From positions 1 to 27,252 of the forward strand of contig CBDULQ010000012.1 in assembly GCA_965368115.1 (NCBI GenBank): a stretch of 27,252 nucleotides of DNA, written 5' to 3'. Both the position numbers and the translations under genes were made by a program. The DNA comes from CBDULQ01 sp965368115 (GTDB lineage: Bacteria > Pseudomonadota > Gammaproteobacteria > SZUA-229). Shown in pieces: positions 8,545-16,181 of the stretch. Position 1 is the stretch's first letter. Each line of letters begins with the position of its first letter. Below the pieces are notes generated by a model that saw nothing but the letters and a program-made list of their open reading frames with translations, was not told the origin of the DNA and did not search any database.

Positions 8545-8572
8545 TTTACAAATCCGTTAATCCCGGTAGAAT
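8545..8572 (+). promoter_or_regulatory. Sigma70-type promoter of the ccm operon
   Basis: TTTACA (8545-8550) and TAGAAT (8567-8572) are separated by 16 bases, each one mismatch from consensus. Transcription would begin near 8579, giving a leader of about 25 bases before the ccmA start. It is the best match in the 201-base divergent gap. Confidence 0.5.
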
Positions 8573-8602
8573 CCCCCCCTTGATGGCAATACGAGATAGC
8601 TG

Positions 8603-9256
8603 ATGGCCGATTCGGCACTTTCCCTGCAAGCACAGAACATTACCTGCAGTCGCGGTTACCGTGACCTGTTCAGCGGGCTGAATTTCGAAGTTCAGGATGG
8701 CCAGGTGCTGCGTGTGGAAGGGGAGAACGGTAGCGGCAAGACCAGCCTGTTACGTATTCTGGCCGGTCTGGCTCAACCGGTGGAAGGCGAGGTGCTGTGG
8801 GGCGGCATGAAAATTCGCGACAGCGAATCCGGCTATTTCAGCGATCTGCTCTACCTGGGCCACAAGCCGGGTATCAAGTTCGAGCTGAGCGCCGTCGAAA
8901 ACCTCACCATGAGCGGCGCACTGATGGGCTCGCGCCCGGACCGGGATATCGAAGAAGCCCTCTATCAGGTGGGCCTGTACGGCTTCGAGGAGATTCCCTG
9001 CGCCATGTTGTCCGCCGGCCAGAAACGCCGGGTGGCGCTGGCTCAGCTGTACCTGACCCGGGCCCGGCTGTGGATTCTCGACGAACCCTACACCTCACTG
9101 GACGTCAAGGCGGTGGCCCGTCTGCAGCAGCTGTTCGAAACACATGTCAATGACGGTGGCCTGCTATTGATCACGTCGCACCAGCCGGTCACCCTGGCCA
9201 ATTGCGATGTGCGCCGTCTGTTGTTGCCGGATTTGAAAATGGAGCAGGTCGCCTGA
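8603..9256 (+). CDS. ccmA: Heme exporter ATP-binding protein CcmA
   Basis: This 217-residue protein is the ATPase of the CcmABCD complex, which drives release of heme-loaded CcmE in cytochrome c maturation. Walker A is GENGSGKT at 40-47, the ABC signature is LSAGQKRR from 136, and Walker B is LWILDEP from 156 with D160 and the catalytic E161. The CcmA-typical LLITSHQP follows. It acts on the cytoplasmic face of the inner membrane with CcmB and CcmC. It is the first gene of the ccm operon, read from the promoter at 8545-8572. Its TGA shares one base with the ccmB ATG, which implies translational coupling. Length is close to E. coli CcmA. Confidence 0.96.
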   Translation: MADSALSLQAQNITCSRGYRDLFSGLNFEVQDGQVLRVEGENGSGKTSLLRILAGLAQPVEGEVLWGGMKIRDSESGYFSDLLYLGHKPGIKFELSAVENLTMSGALMGSRPDRDIEEALYQVGLYGFEEIPCAMLSAGQKRRVALAQLYLTRARLWILDEPYTSLDVKAVARLQQLFETHVNDGGLLLITSHQPVTLANCDVRRLLLPDLKMEQVA

Positions 9257-9936
9257 TGCATACCACTCTGTCCGGCGCCTTCTTCGCCCTGCTCAAGCGC
9301 GACCTGATGTTGTCCTACCGGCATCGCAATGAACTGTTCAACCCGCTGTTTTTCTTTATTCTGGTGGTCACCCTGTTTCCCCTCGGCACCACGCCGGAAA
9401 AGGAACTGCTGATCAGCATGGCACCCGGTGTGATCTGGGTGGCGGCATTGCTGGCGGCCATGCTGTCCATGGATGCCCTGTTTCGGGCGGACTATGAAGA
9501 CGGCACCCTGGAGCAGATTCTGATCAGTCCCCATTCCACCTCGGTATTGGTGCTGGCGAAAATTCTCGCCCACTGGCTGGTCACCGGGTTTCCGATGATT
9601 CTGCTGGCGCCGCTGCTGGGGATGTTCATGTACCTGCCGGACGACGGCATCGTCACGCTGATGATTACCCTGGCACTGGGCACGCCGGTGCTGAGCCTGA
9701 TCGGCGCCATCGGCATGGCGCTCACTGTCGGCCTACGCCGCGGCGGTATGCTGTTGTCGCTGCTGGTTTTGCCGCTGTATATACCGGTGTTAATATTCTC
9801 CGCCAATGCGGTGGGTGCTAATCTGGCGGGCATGGGTATCCAGGGTCAGATATACTTCCTGTCCGCCATGTTGATGCTGGCGCTCACCCTGGCCCCGGTT
9901 GCCGCGGCCGCCGCGCTGAGGATCAGCCTGGAATGA
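9256..9936 (+). CDS. ccmB: Heme exporter membrane protein CcmB
   Basis: This 226-residue integral membrane protein is the CcmB subunit of the CcmABC complex. The start is ATG 9256, overlapping the ccmA stop by one base; the frame stays open further upstream but without a better start. The sequence shows the CcmB pattern: an N-terminal ALLKRDLMLSYRHRNELFNPLFFF segment leading into the first membrane span, a MLSMDALFRADYEDGTLEQ loop, and about six hydrophobic segments in total, ending in LAPVAAAAALRISLE. A 106-base gap separates it from ccmC; it contains a short AT-rich dyad and no recognisable gene. Confidence 0.95.
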   Translation: MHTTLSGAFFALLKRDLMLSYRHRNELFNPLFFFILVVTLFPLGTTPEKELLISMAPGVIWVAALLAAMLSMDALFRADYEDGTLEQILISPHSTSVLVLAKILAHWLVTGFPMILLAPLLGMFMYLPDDGIVTLMITLALGTPVLSLIGAIGMALTVGLRRGGMLLSLLVLPLYIPVLIFSANAVGANLAGMGIQGQIYFLSAMLMLALTLAPVAAAAALRISLE

Positions 9937-10042
9937 AACGCCATACATATAATATATGTGCGAACTTAACGCGTTTTTTGACGTCACAAGGTCTGGTCCG
10001 GCCAATGGCGGCGCTGTAACAACGATAATCTGTACCTGAATC

Positions 10043-10789
10043 ATGAAATTACCCGCAATCGTCCATAAATTTTCGTCGCCGAAGAACTTCTATCAGATGT
10101 CCGGCAAGCTGATTCCCTGGCTGGGCTGGATCTGCCTGCTGCTGCTGGTACTGGGTCTGTACTACGGTTTCTTCGTGGCACCGCCGGATTATCAACAGGG
10201 CGAGAGCTATCGCATCATGTTCATCCACGTGCCGGCGGCCTGGATGTCCATGTTCGTTTATATGGTGATGGCGGTGTCCGGCGCCATTGGTCTGATCTGG
10301 CGTATCAAACTCGCCGACATCGTGGCCTCCAGCAGTGCCCCCATCGGTGCGGCCTTTACCTTCCTCGCCCTGGTCACCGGTTCGCTGTGGGGCAAACCCA
10401 TGTGGGGCGCCTACTGGGTGTGGGATGCGCGACTGACTTCGGAACTGATTCTGCTGTTTCTTTATCTCGGTTATATGGCGCTACAGGCATCGATCGAAGA
10501 TCCACGCAATGCAGCGCGCGCCGGAGCGGTACTGGCCCTGGTCGGCGTGGTCAACATACCGATCATTCATTATTCGGTGGAATGGTGGAGTACCCTGCAC
10601 CAGGGACCCACGGTCACCAAGTTCGATAAACCGTCGATTCATTTATCCATGTTGATACCCCTGTTATTGATGGCGTTTGCCTTCAAGTTTTATTACGCCA
10701 CCTCGGTATTGATGCGTGCACGCGGCGAACTGTTAAAACGCGAACAGAACAGCCGTTGGGTGAGAGACGTGGTGGAGAGCGAGGCATAG
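10043..10789 (+). CDS. ccmC: Heme-handling protein CcmC
   Basis: CcmC has 248 residues and six predicted membrane spans. It carries the tryptophan-rich heme-binding motif shared by heme-handling proteins, WGKPMWGAYWVWD (116-128). Two periplasmic-side histidines, H62 (FIHVPAAW) and H186 (STLHQGPT), match the axial-ligand histidines of E. coli CcmC (H60 and H184). It positions periplasmic heme for covalent attachment to CcmE. The ccmD ATG starts two bases after its TAG. Confidence 0.96.
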   Translation: MKLPAIVHKFSSPKNFYQMSGKLIPWLGWICLLLLVLGLYYGFFVAPPDYQQGESYRIMFIHVPAAWMSMFVYMVMAVSGAIGLIWRIKLADIVASSSAPIGAAFTFLALVTGSLWGKPMWGAYWVWDARLTSELILLFLYLGYMALQASIEDPRNAARAGAVLALVGVVNIPIIHYSVEWWSTLHQGPTVTKFDKPSIHLSMLIPLLLMAFAFKFYYATSVLMRARGELLKREQNSRWVRDVVESEA

Positions 10790-10790
10790 C

Positions 10791-10985
10791 ATGGCTGAAT
10801 TTTTTGCAATGGGCGGCTATGCCGAGTTTGTCTGGTCGTCATACGGTATTGCACTGGTGGTGCTGGTGGTGATATTCGTGATGCCGATTCGCGCCCGCAA
10901 ACAGATTATTCGCGAATTGCGCATGAAATATCGACAGCAGGAACGCCAGCAACAGAACCGCGATGAAGCGGCCGCGAGCGACTGA
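10791..10985 (+). CDS. ccmD: Small heme exporter subunit CcmD
   Basis: This 64-residue single-span protein has the CcmD pattern: MGGYAEFVWSSYG, a hydrophobic helix (IALVVLVVIFVMP), then a basic and Gln-rich cytoplasmic tail. CcmD is needed for release of holo-CcmE from CcmABC. It begins one base after the ccmC stop. A gap of 106 bases follows before the chosen ccmE start, with T-rich sequence and no clear hairpin. Confidence 0.92.
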   Translation: MAEFFAMGGYAEFVWSSYGIALVVLVVIFVMPIRARKQIIRELRMKYRQQERQQQNRDEAAASD

Positions 10986-11091
10986 TTTTTTTACAACAGA
11001 ATTTTTGTCACAACCGGTGCAATGATTTTTTCAATGAATAATTACACCGACCGTGTGTCATATAACGATCATTAACGAGCAAGAGATGACG

Positions 11092-11553
11092 ATGACTCCT
11101 CGACAGAAACGCATGGGCTTTGTAGCTGTACTGGTGGTGGGTGTGTCCATCGCCGTGGGTCTGGCGATCAAGGCATTCAATGAAAACATGCTGTATTTTT
11201 TCAGTCCTTCCGATATCAAATCCGGCAAGGCACCGGATGATCACAGTTTTCGTATCGGCGGTCTGGTGGTAGACGGTAGCGTCAAGCGCGATCCCAACAG
11301 TTTGAAAATCAATTTCGATCTGACCGACAGCGCGGAAACCGTTACCGTGCAGTACGAAGGCATTTTGCCTGACCTGTTCCGCGAGGGGCAGGGCATCGTG
11401 GCAACCGGAAAACTCACCAACGGCATGTTCGTTGCCGATCAGGTGCTGGCCAAGCATGACGAAAATTACATGCCGCCGGAGGTAGCCGAATCACTCAAGA
11501 AAGCCGACATGTGGAAACACATGGGCGAACAACAGGCGGGTAATGCACAATGA
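11092..11553 (+). CDS. ccmE: Heme chaperone CcmE
   Basis: CcmE binds heme covalently in the periplasm and passes it to CcmF. I chose ATG 11092 (153 residues) because GAG at 11083-11085 is then six bases away; ATG 11086 is possible, and the TTG-type extension to 11053 is not credible. One N-terminal anchor helix (VAVLVVGVSIAVGLAI) is followed by the OB-fold core with DPNSLK and YEGILPDLFREGQG. The heme-attachment motif is HDENY, with H122 and Y126 matching E. coli H130 and Y134. Its stop overlaps the ccmF start (ATGA). Confidence 0.96.
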   Translation: MTPRQKRMGFVAVLVVGVSIAVGLAIKAFNENMLYFFSPSDIKSGKAPDDHSFRIGGLVVDGSVKRDPNSLKINFDLTDSAETVTVQYEGILPDLFREGQGIVATGKLTNGMFVADQVLAKHDENYMPPEVAESLKKADMWKHMGEQQAGNAQ

Positions 11554-13520
11554 TTCCAGAAATCGGTCACTTCGCTCTCATCCTGGCCCTGGTTCTGGCA
11601 CTGGTTCAGGGCGTCGTGCCGTTACTGGGTATCTATCGTCGTAATGCAGCCTGGGTGTCGGTGGCGCAACCGGCGGCACTCGGTCAGACCCTGTTCATCA
11701 CCATCAGCTTTATCTGTCTTACCTATGCGTTCATCGTCAATGATTTTTCCGTCGGCTATGTCGCGCGTCAATCCAATACCGAATTACCCATGGTTTATCG
11801 CATCTCCGCGGTGTGGGGTGGTCACGAAGGTTCCCTGTTGTTGTGGACCTGGTTACTGGCGATCTGGTCCGCGGCGGTGGTGCTGTTCAGCAAATCCATA
11901 CCGCAGTTGATGCGCGCGCGTGTTATTTCAGTGATGGGTCTGGTGAGCATCGGTTTTCTGCTGTTTACGCTGTTAACGTCGAATCCTTTCGATCGCATGT
12001 TCCCGGCGCCGATTGAAGGTCGCAGTCTCAATCCCCTGTTGCAGGATCCGGGGCTGGTGATTCATCCGCCCATGTTGTACATGGGTTACGTGGGTTTTTC
12101 GGTGGCTTTTGCATTTGCCATTGCAGCCATGCTCGGCGGTCGCCTGGACAGTGCCTGGGCACGCTGGTCGCGACCCTGGACCAATATCGCCTGGGTGTTT
12201 TTAACCATCGGTATCGCTTTAGGTAGCTGGTGGGCATATTACGAACTCGGCTGGGGCGGCTGGTGGTTCTGGGACCCGGTCGAAAATGCATCCTTCATGC
12301 CCTGGCTGGTGGGAACGGCACTGATTCATTCGCTGGCCGCGACCGAAAAACGCGGCGTGTTCAAGGCCTGGACCGTGTTGCTTGCGGTGTTTACGTTCTC
12401 CCTGAGTTTGCTCGGCACTTTCCTGGTCCGTTCCGGTGTGCTGACTTCGGTGCATGCCTTTGCCACCGATCCCGAACGCGGCGTGTTCATTCTGATATTC
12501 CTCGCTATCGTGGTCGGCGGTTCGCTGATGCTGTACGCCTGGCGCGCGCCGCAGATTCGCAGTGTGGCCAAACTCGATATGGTGTCCCGTGAAGGCATGT
12601 TGCTGATCAACAATGTATTGCTGGTGATTACCGCTTCGTCGATTCTGCTCGGTACCCTGTACCCACTGGCTATGGACGCACTTAACCTGGGCAAGATTTC
12701 CGTCGGACCGCCGTACTTCAATGCGGTGTTCATTCCGCTGACCATTCCCATTGCGATACTGGTCGGCATTGCCATCATGTCGCGCTGGAAATCGGATTCG
12801 AAGCCGCGCCTGTTCCGGTTGTTGCAGCCTGCCCTGGTCGCGAGCATTCTGCTGGGTGCGGCAACGCCGCTGCTGTTACCGGAGTATCGACTGGGTGCGG
12901 TTGTCGGCCTGACCCTGGCGTTCTGGGTGGCCATTACCAGTTTGCAGGGCGTGTATGAAAAAGTGAAAGGCAAGGCCGATAAGGCCGCGGCCCTGCTCAC
13001 TGTTCCGCGTGGGTTCTATGGCATGACCGTTGCTCATTTCGGTATCGCCGTATTCATCGTCGGCGTCAGTCTGACCAGTATCTACAGCACCGAAAAAGAC
13101 ATTCGTCTGGCGCCGGGACAGAGTTATGAAATCTCCGGTTACCAGTTTCTGTTCAAGGGGCTGAGCAACAAACAGGGACCCAACTATCGAGCTGCCGAAG
13201 GTGAATTCATTGCCAGCTACGAGGGTCGGGAGATTGCCGATCTGTACACCCAGAAACGTTTGTATAACGCCGGTGGCATGCCGATGACCGAAGCGGGTAT
13301 CGATGCCGGTTTGTGGCGCGATCTGTATGTATCGCTGGGTGAGCAACTGGACGACAGCGGTGCCTGGAGCGTGCGCATTTATCACAAGCCATTTGTGCGC
13401 TGGATCTGGCTGGGTGCGATCTTCATGGGCCTGGGCGGACTGCTGGCGTCGACTGATCGACGTTACCGTCTGGCACAACAGGCAGAAGCCCGTAACAACC
13501 TGGCTACAGGAACCGCCTGA
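11550..13520 (+). CDS. ccmF: Cytochrome c heme lyase subunit CcmF
   Basis: This 656-residue polytopic protein, with about 13-15 membrane spans, forms the heme lyase with CcmH and CcmI. The WGGHEGSLLLW motif is at 89-99 and the tryptophan-rich heme-handling motif WWFWDPVEN at 238-246. All four functional histidines are in place: H172 (IHPPML) and H302 (SVHAFA) in the periplasmic pair, H260 (LIHSL) and H496 (VAHFG) in the membrane pair. Their spacing nearly matches E. coli (173, 303, 261, 491). The start ATG overlaps the ccmE stop and its TGA overlaps the ccmG ATG, so this stretch is translationally coupled. Confidence 0.97.
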   Translation: MIPEIGHFALILALVLALVQGVVPLLGIYRRNAAWVSVAQPAALGQTLFITISFICLTYAFIVNDFSVGYVARQSNTELPMVYRISAVWGGHEGSLLLWTWLLAIWSAAVVLFSKSIPQLMRARVISVMGLVSIGFLLFTLLTSNPFDRMFPAPIEGRSLNPLLQDPGLVIHPPMLYMGYVGFSVAFAFAIAAMLGGRLDSAWARWSRPWTNIAWVFLTIGIALGSWWAYYELGWGGWWFWDPVENASFMPWLVGTALIHSLAATEKRGVFKAWTVLLAVFTFSLSLLGTFLVRSGVLTSVHAFATDPERGVFILIFLAIVVGGSLMLYAWRAPQIRSVAKLDMVSREGMLLINNVLLVITASSILLGTLYPLAMDALNLGKISVGPPYFNAVFIPLTIPIAILVGIAIMSRWKSDSKPRLFRLLQPALVASILLGAATPLLLPEYRLGAVVGLTLAFWVAITSLQGVYEKVKGKADKAAALLTVPRGFYGMTVAHFGIAVFIVGVSLTSIYSTEKDIRLAPGQSYEISGYQFLFKGLSNKQGPNYRAAEGEFIASYEGREIADLYTQKRLYNAGGMPMTEAGIDAGLWRDLYVSLGEQLDDSGAWSVRIYHKPFVRWIWLGAIFMGLGGLLASTDRRYRLAQQAEARNNLATGTA

Positions 13521-14065
13521 TGTCTCGATTTTTAATTCCCGGCGGTTTCTTTGTACTGATTATTTTCTTTGCCGTCATGCTGGTGCGCATGGGCGAAGGC
13601 GATTACAACCCGCGTGACATTCCCACCGAATTTATCGGCCGCGATGCGCCGGCCATCGATGTGCCGGATCTGTATAACCCGGATCATATGGTGCGTAGCA
13701 ATGACATGAAAGGGCGTTACTGGCTGTTCAACGTATGGGGTACCTGGTGTCCCGAATGCTGGCGTGAACATGAATACCTGCTGCATCTTTCCAAAACATC
13801 GGGTGTACCCATCGTTGGTCTGAACTGGCGTGACGATCGTAAGGAAGCCCAGGCCATGCTGGAACGTCTCGGCAATCCATTCGTACAGATCGGTTTCGAT
13901 CCGCACAGCTCGGTCGCCATCAACTGGGGCGTATACGGAGCGCCGGAAACGTTTCTCATCGATGAACAGGGCGTGATTCGCGTCAAACATGCCGGTGGCC
14001 TGACGCCGCAGGTGTGGGCGCAAAAATTCCTGCCCGTCATTCAACAGCAGGAGACCCGTCCATGA
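13520..14065 (+). CDS. ccmG: Thiol:disulfide interchange protein CcmG (DsbE)
   Basis: CcmG is a membrane-anchored, periplasm-facing thioredoxin-fold protein that helps keep apocytochrome CXXCH thiols reduced. The 181-residue product begins with an uncleaved hydrophobic anchor (FFVLIIFFAVMLVRM). The active site is WGTWCPECWREH with C77 and C80, followed by the family signature GVYGAPETFLID containing the cis-proline region. It overlaps ccmF by one base and ends inside the ccmH start codon. Confidence 0.95.
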   Translation: MSRFLIPGGFFVLIIFFAVMLVRMGEGDYNPRDIPTEFIGRDAPAIDVPDLYNPDHMVRSNDMKGRYWLFNVWGTWCPECWREHEYLLHLSKTSGVPIVGLNWRDDRKEAQAMLERLGNPFVQIGFDPHSSVAINWGVYGAPETFLIDEQGVIRVKHAGGLTPQVWAQKFLPVIQQQETRP

Positions 14066-14544
14066 GTCACTGGCAGCGTCAACTCGGCGCGCTCGCCTTA
14101 TTGCTGATCGGCGGCCTGTTCAGTATGAACAGCGGATTCGCCAGAATCGAAGCCTATACCTTCGAAACCGAGCAGCAGGAAGCGACTTATAAAAAACTGG
14201 TTCATGAGCTGCGCTGCCTGGTCTGCCAGAATCAGAACCTGGCGGATTCCAATGCCGAACTGGCGCTGGATATGCGCCACAAAACGTATGAAATGGTGAA
14301 AGACGGTCATTCGGAACAGGAGATCGTCGACTTTATGGTCGCCCGTTATGGCGATTTCGTCATGTACCGTCCGCCGGTTAAATCCACCACTGTGTTCCTG
14401 TGGTATGGACCGGCGATTCTGTTGTTGCTTGCGGTCATCGTGGTCACGGTATTCATTCGCAAACAGAAAGCTGCGGTGAAACCGACCGAAGACGTGAGTG
14501 CAGCACAGAAGCAACGCGCCCATACCTTGCTGGACGACGAATAA
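14062..14544 (+). CDS. ccmH: Cytochrome c maturation protein CcmH (short form)
   Basis: This 160-residue protein corresponds to the N-terminal half of E. coli CcmH; the TPR half is encoded separately as ccmI. A signal or anchor peptide (LGALALLLIGGLFSMNSGFA) precedes the LRCLVCQNQNLADS motif with redox cysteines C52 and C55. A C-terminal membrane helix (FLWYGPAILLLLAVIVVTVFI) anchors it. It acts on apocytochrome thiols with CcmG and CcmF. ATG 14062 overlaps the ccmG stop (ATGA), which decides against the longer upstream frame. Confidence 0.95.
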   Translation: MSHWQRQLGALALLLIGGLFSMNSGFARIEAYTFETEQQEATYKKLVHELRCLVCQNQNLADSNAELALDMRHKTYEMVKDGHSEQEIVDFMVARYGDFVMYRPPVKSTTVFLWYGPAILLLLAVIVVTVFIRKQKAAVKPTEDVSAAQKQRAHTLLDDE

Positions 14545-14569
14545 TATCACCAGTGTGAGATTCGAATGT

Positions 14570-14591
14570 AATGCGCCGACGGCGCATTTTT
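14570..14591 (+). terminator. Terminator-like hairpin between ccmH and ccmI
   Basis: AATGCGCC (14570-14577) pairs perfectly with GGCGCATT (14581-14588) across a 3-base loop and runs into five T residues (14587-14591). A second small hairpin, GAGCC-TTC-GGCTC (14597-14609), follows. The first has intrinsic-terminator form inside an operon, so it may cause partial termination before ccmI. Confidence 0.55.
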
Positions 14592-14649
14592 ACTATGAGC
14601 CTTCGGCTCGGAAAAGATGAGTCGCATGACGACCCAACCGAGATAGTTT

Positions 14650-15921
14650 ATGACTGCGTTTATTATTGCATTGCTGGTTCTGACTGCACTGGCGTTAATT
14701 TTTGTCATCCCGGTGATGTTGCGTAAACACGACCTGGAAGCAGATCAACGTGATCAGCTCAATATTCGCATTGCCAAGGATCGTCTCGCCGATCTAAAAC
14801 AGGAACGTGATAACGGCCAGATCAGTCAGGAAGCTTTCGAACAGGCGCGAGAAGAACTGGAAAATAACCTGGCCCTGGACCTGGCCCAGGGTGAAGAGGT
14901 CGAAGTCGACGAATCGAAAAATATTGCCAGCAGTAAACCCATGGCGGTATTTCTGTTGCTCGCCGTGCCGGCCCTGGCGGTACTGATTTATTCACAGATC
15001 GGCAGTTATAACCTGGTCGATATGCCGGTGGCGCAGCAGCAGTCGCAACCACAACCCCAGCAACAACAACCGCAAATGAGTCTGGAAGACGCCATCGCCG
15101 GACTCGAACAACGCCTGCAACAACAGCCGGATAACCTGGAAGGCTGGTTTATGCTGGGCCGTACTTACGCGGCCATCAATCAGTTCGATAAAGCGGCTGC
15201 CGCATTCAAGCAGATCATCGATCGCGACGGCGAAAAAGATGCCGACCTGTTGTTGCGCTACGCCGATGCCCTGGCCATGATTCAGAACGGTCACATGACC
15301 GCCGATGCATTGAGTTATGTCGAGAAAGCATTGACCATCGATCCGCAACATCCCCAGGGGCTGTGGATGATGGGTATGGGACTGGCAGAGCAGGGCCGTT
15401 ATGAAGAGGCGCTGAACAACTGGTACAAGGTGTTGCCGCAGTTACAGGATGATGCTTCTATTGCACAGATCGAACGCATGATCGCCAACGCGGAACAGGA
15501 ACTCGACGCGGATGCCCTGCAGCGTGTCAAACAGAATCGTCCGGCACCGCAAGCCGCACCGGCGGCTGCATCGGCGGCGCAAATCGAAGTCACCGTGAGT
15601 CTGGACGATGCGTTGCGTGACAAGGTCAGTCCGGACGATACCGTGTTTATTTTTGCACGCGCAGTGAACGGTCCGCCGATGCCGCTGGCTGCGGTCAGGC
15701 AACGTGTCGCCGACTTACCGATTACCCTGGTGCTGGACGACAGCATGGCGATGATGCCGGCGATGAAGCTGTCCCAGTATCCTGAAGTCACTGTGGGTGC
15801 GAAGATTTCCAGATCCGGCACGGCCGGTCCTGCACCCGGCGATCTGTTCGGTGAAATATCGCCGGTCAAGGTCGTCGGTGCGCCATCCCTGCAACTGGTG
15901 ATTGAAAAAATTCGCCAGTAA
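14650..15921 (+). CDS. ccmI: Cytochrome c maturation TPR protein CcmI
   Basis: CcmI presents apocytochrome c to the CcmF/CcmH lyase. The 423-residue protein has two N-terminal membrane spans (FIIALLVLTALALIFVIPVML and PMAVFLLLAVPALAVLIY) flanking a charged, probably coiled-coil cytoplasmic loop (residues about 25-97). A Gln/Pro-rich linker (QQQSQPQPQQQQPQ) leads to TPR repeats at about 140-280 (LEGWFMLGRTYAAINQFDKA, and PQGLWMMGMGLAEQGRYEEAL). The C-terminal beta domain at about 315-423 matches the periplasmic end of long CcmI/NrfG-type proteins. It is separated from ccmH by 105 bases with a terminator-like hairpin, so expression may differ from ccmA-H. Confidence 0.93.
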   Translation: MTAFIIALLVLTALALIFVIPVMLRKHDLEADQRDQLNIRIAKDRLADLKQERDNGQISQEAFEQAREELENNLALDLAQGEEVEVDESKNIASSKPMAVFLLLAVPALAVLIYSQIGSYNLVDMPVAQQQSQPQPQQQQPQMSLEDAIAGLEQRLQQQPDNLEGWFMLGRTYAAINQFDKAAAAFKQIIDRDGEKDADLLLRYADALAMIQNGHMTADALSYVEKALTIDPQHPQGLWMMGMGLAEQGRYEEALNNWYKVLPQLQDDASIAQIERMIANAEQELDADALQRVKQNRPAPQAAPAAASAAQIEVTVSLDDALRDKVSPDDTVFIFARAVNGPPMPLAAVRQRVADLPITLVLDDSMAMMPAMKLSQYPEVTVGAKISRSGTAGPAPGDLFGEISPVKVVGAPSLQLVIEKIRQ

Positions 15922-15960
15922 GGTTTCGGTCACTGGCCGAACCTGCACTTCTCACATCCG

Positions 15961-15987
15961 AACGCTGCTGACCGCAGCGTTTTTTTA
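15961..15987 (+). terminator. Intrinsic terminator after ccmI
   Basis: AACGCTGC (15961-15968) pairs with GCAGCGTT (15974-15981) across a 5-base loop and is followed by a T-run from 15980 to 15986. It lies 40 bases past the ccmI stop and separates the ccm operon from the siderophore operon. Confidence 0.88.
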
Positions 15988-16100
15988 TTTCCCTGTCCGC
16001 TTCTCTGTATTAACGATTTCTAATAATCATTCGATCGTTTCGCATACCGTTTTCCCCTGTACAGCCGATTTTCTCCTGTGTTTAAATTCCCCAATGCAAA

Positions 16101-16115
16101 TGATAATGATTGTCA
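16101..16115 (+). promoter_or_regulatory. Fur box upstream of the siderophore operon
   Basis: TGATAAT-G-ATTGTCA matches the 7-1-7 Fur consensus (TGATAATnATTATCA) at 13 of 14 specified positions. GATAAT inside it (16102-16107) could double as a -10 box, so Fur binding would block transcription directly. A weaker related half-site, TAATAATCATT, lies at 16021-16031. The box is 66 bases before the entC start codon. Confidence 0.88.
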
Positions 16116-16168
16116 TTTAGGAATTTATCCCGGGTCAACCCAGGTAACCAACCGGTTTCGATCTGTTT

Positions 16169-16175
16169 AGGAGGA
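16169..16175 (+). promoter_or_regulatory. Strong ribosome binding site deciding the entC start
   Basis: AGGAGGA sits six bases before ATG 16182. This near-perfect Shine-Dalgarno fixes the start and rules out the upstream in-frame TTG at 16110, which lies inside the Fur box. Confidence 0.85.
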
Positions 16176-16181
16176 CGAACG

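Noticed and set aside
9945..9959. AT-rich dyad ACATAT-AAT-ATATGT between ccmB and ccmC
   Set aside because: It is short and weak, has no T-run, and nothing around it suggests an operator or terminator.
12326..13000. Open minus-strand frame of 224 codons opposite ccmF
   Set aside because: It is antisense to conserved CcmF sequence including H302; the Ser/Arg-rich translation is typical of a shadow frame.
15028..15077. CAG/CAA-rich run inside ccmI as a possible repeat element
   Set aside because: It is simply the coding sequence of the Gln/Pro linker between the membrane part and the TPR domain.
16110..16181. Upstream TTG extension of entC
   Set aside because: The TTG lies within the Fur box and has no ribosome binding site, whereas ATG 16182 has AGGAGGA at ideal spacing.
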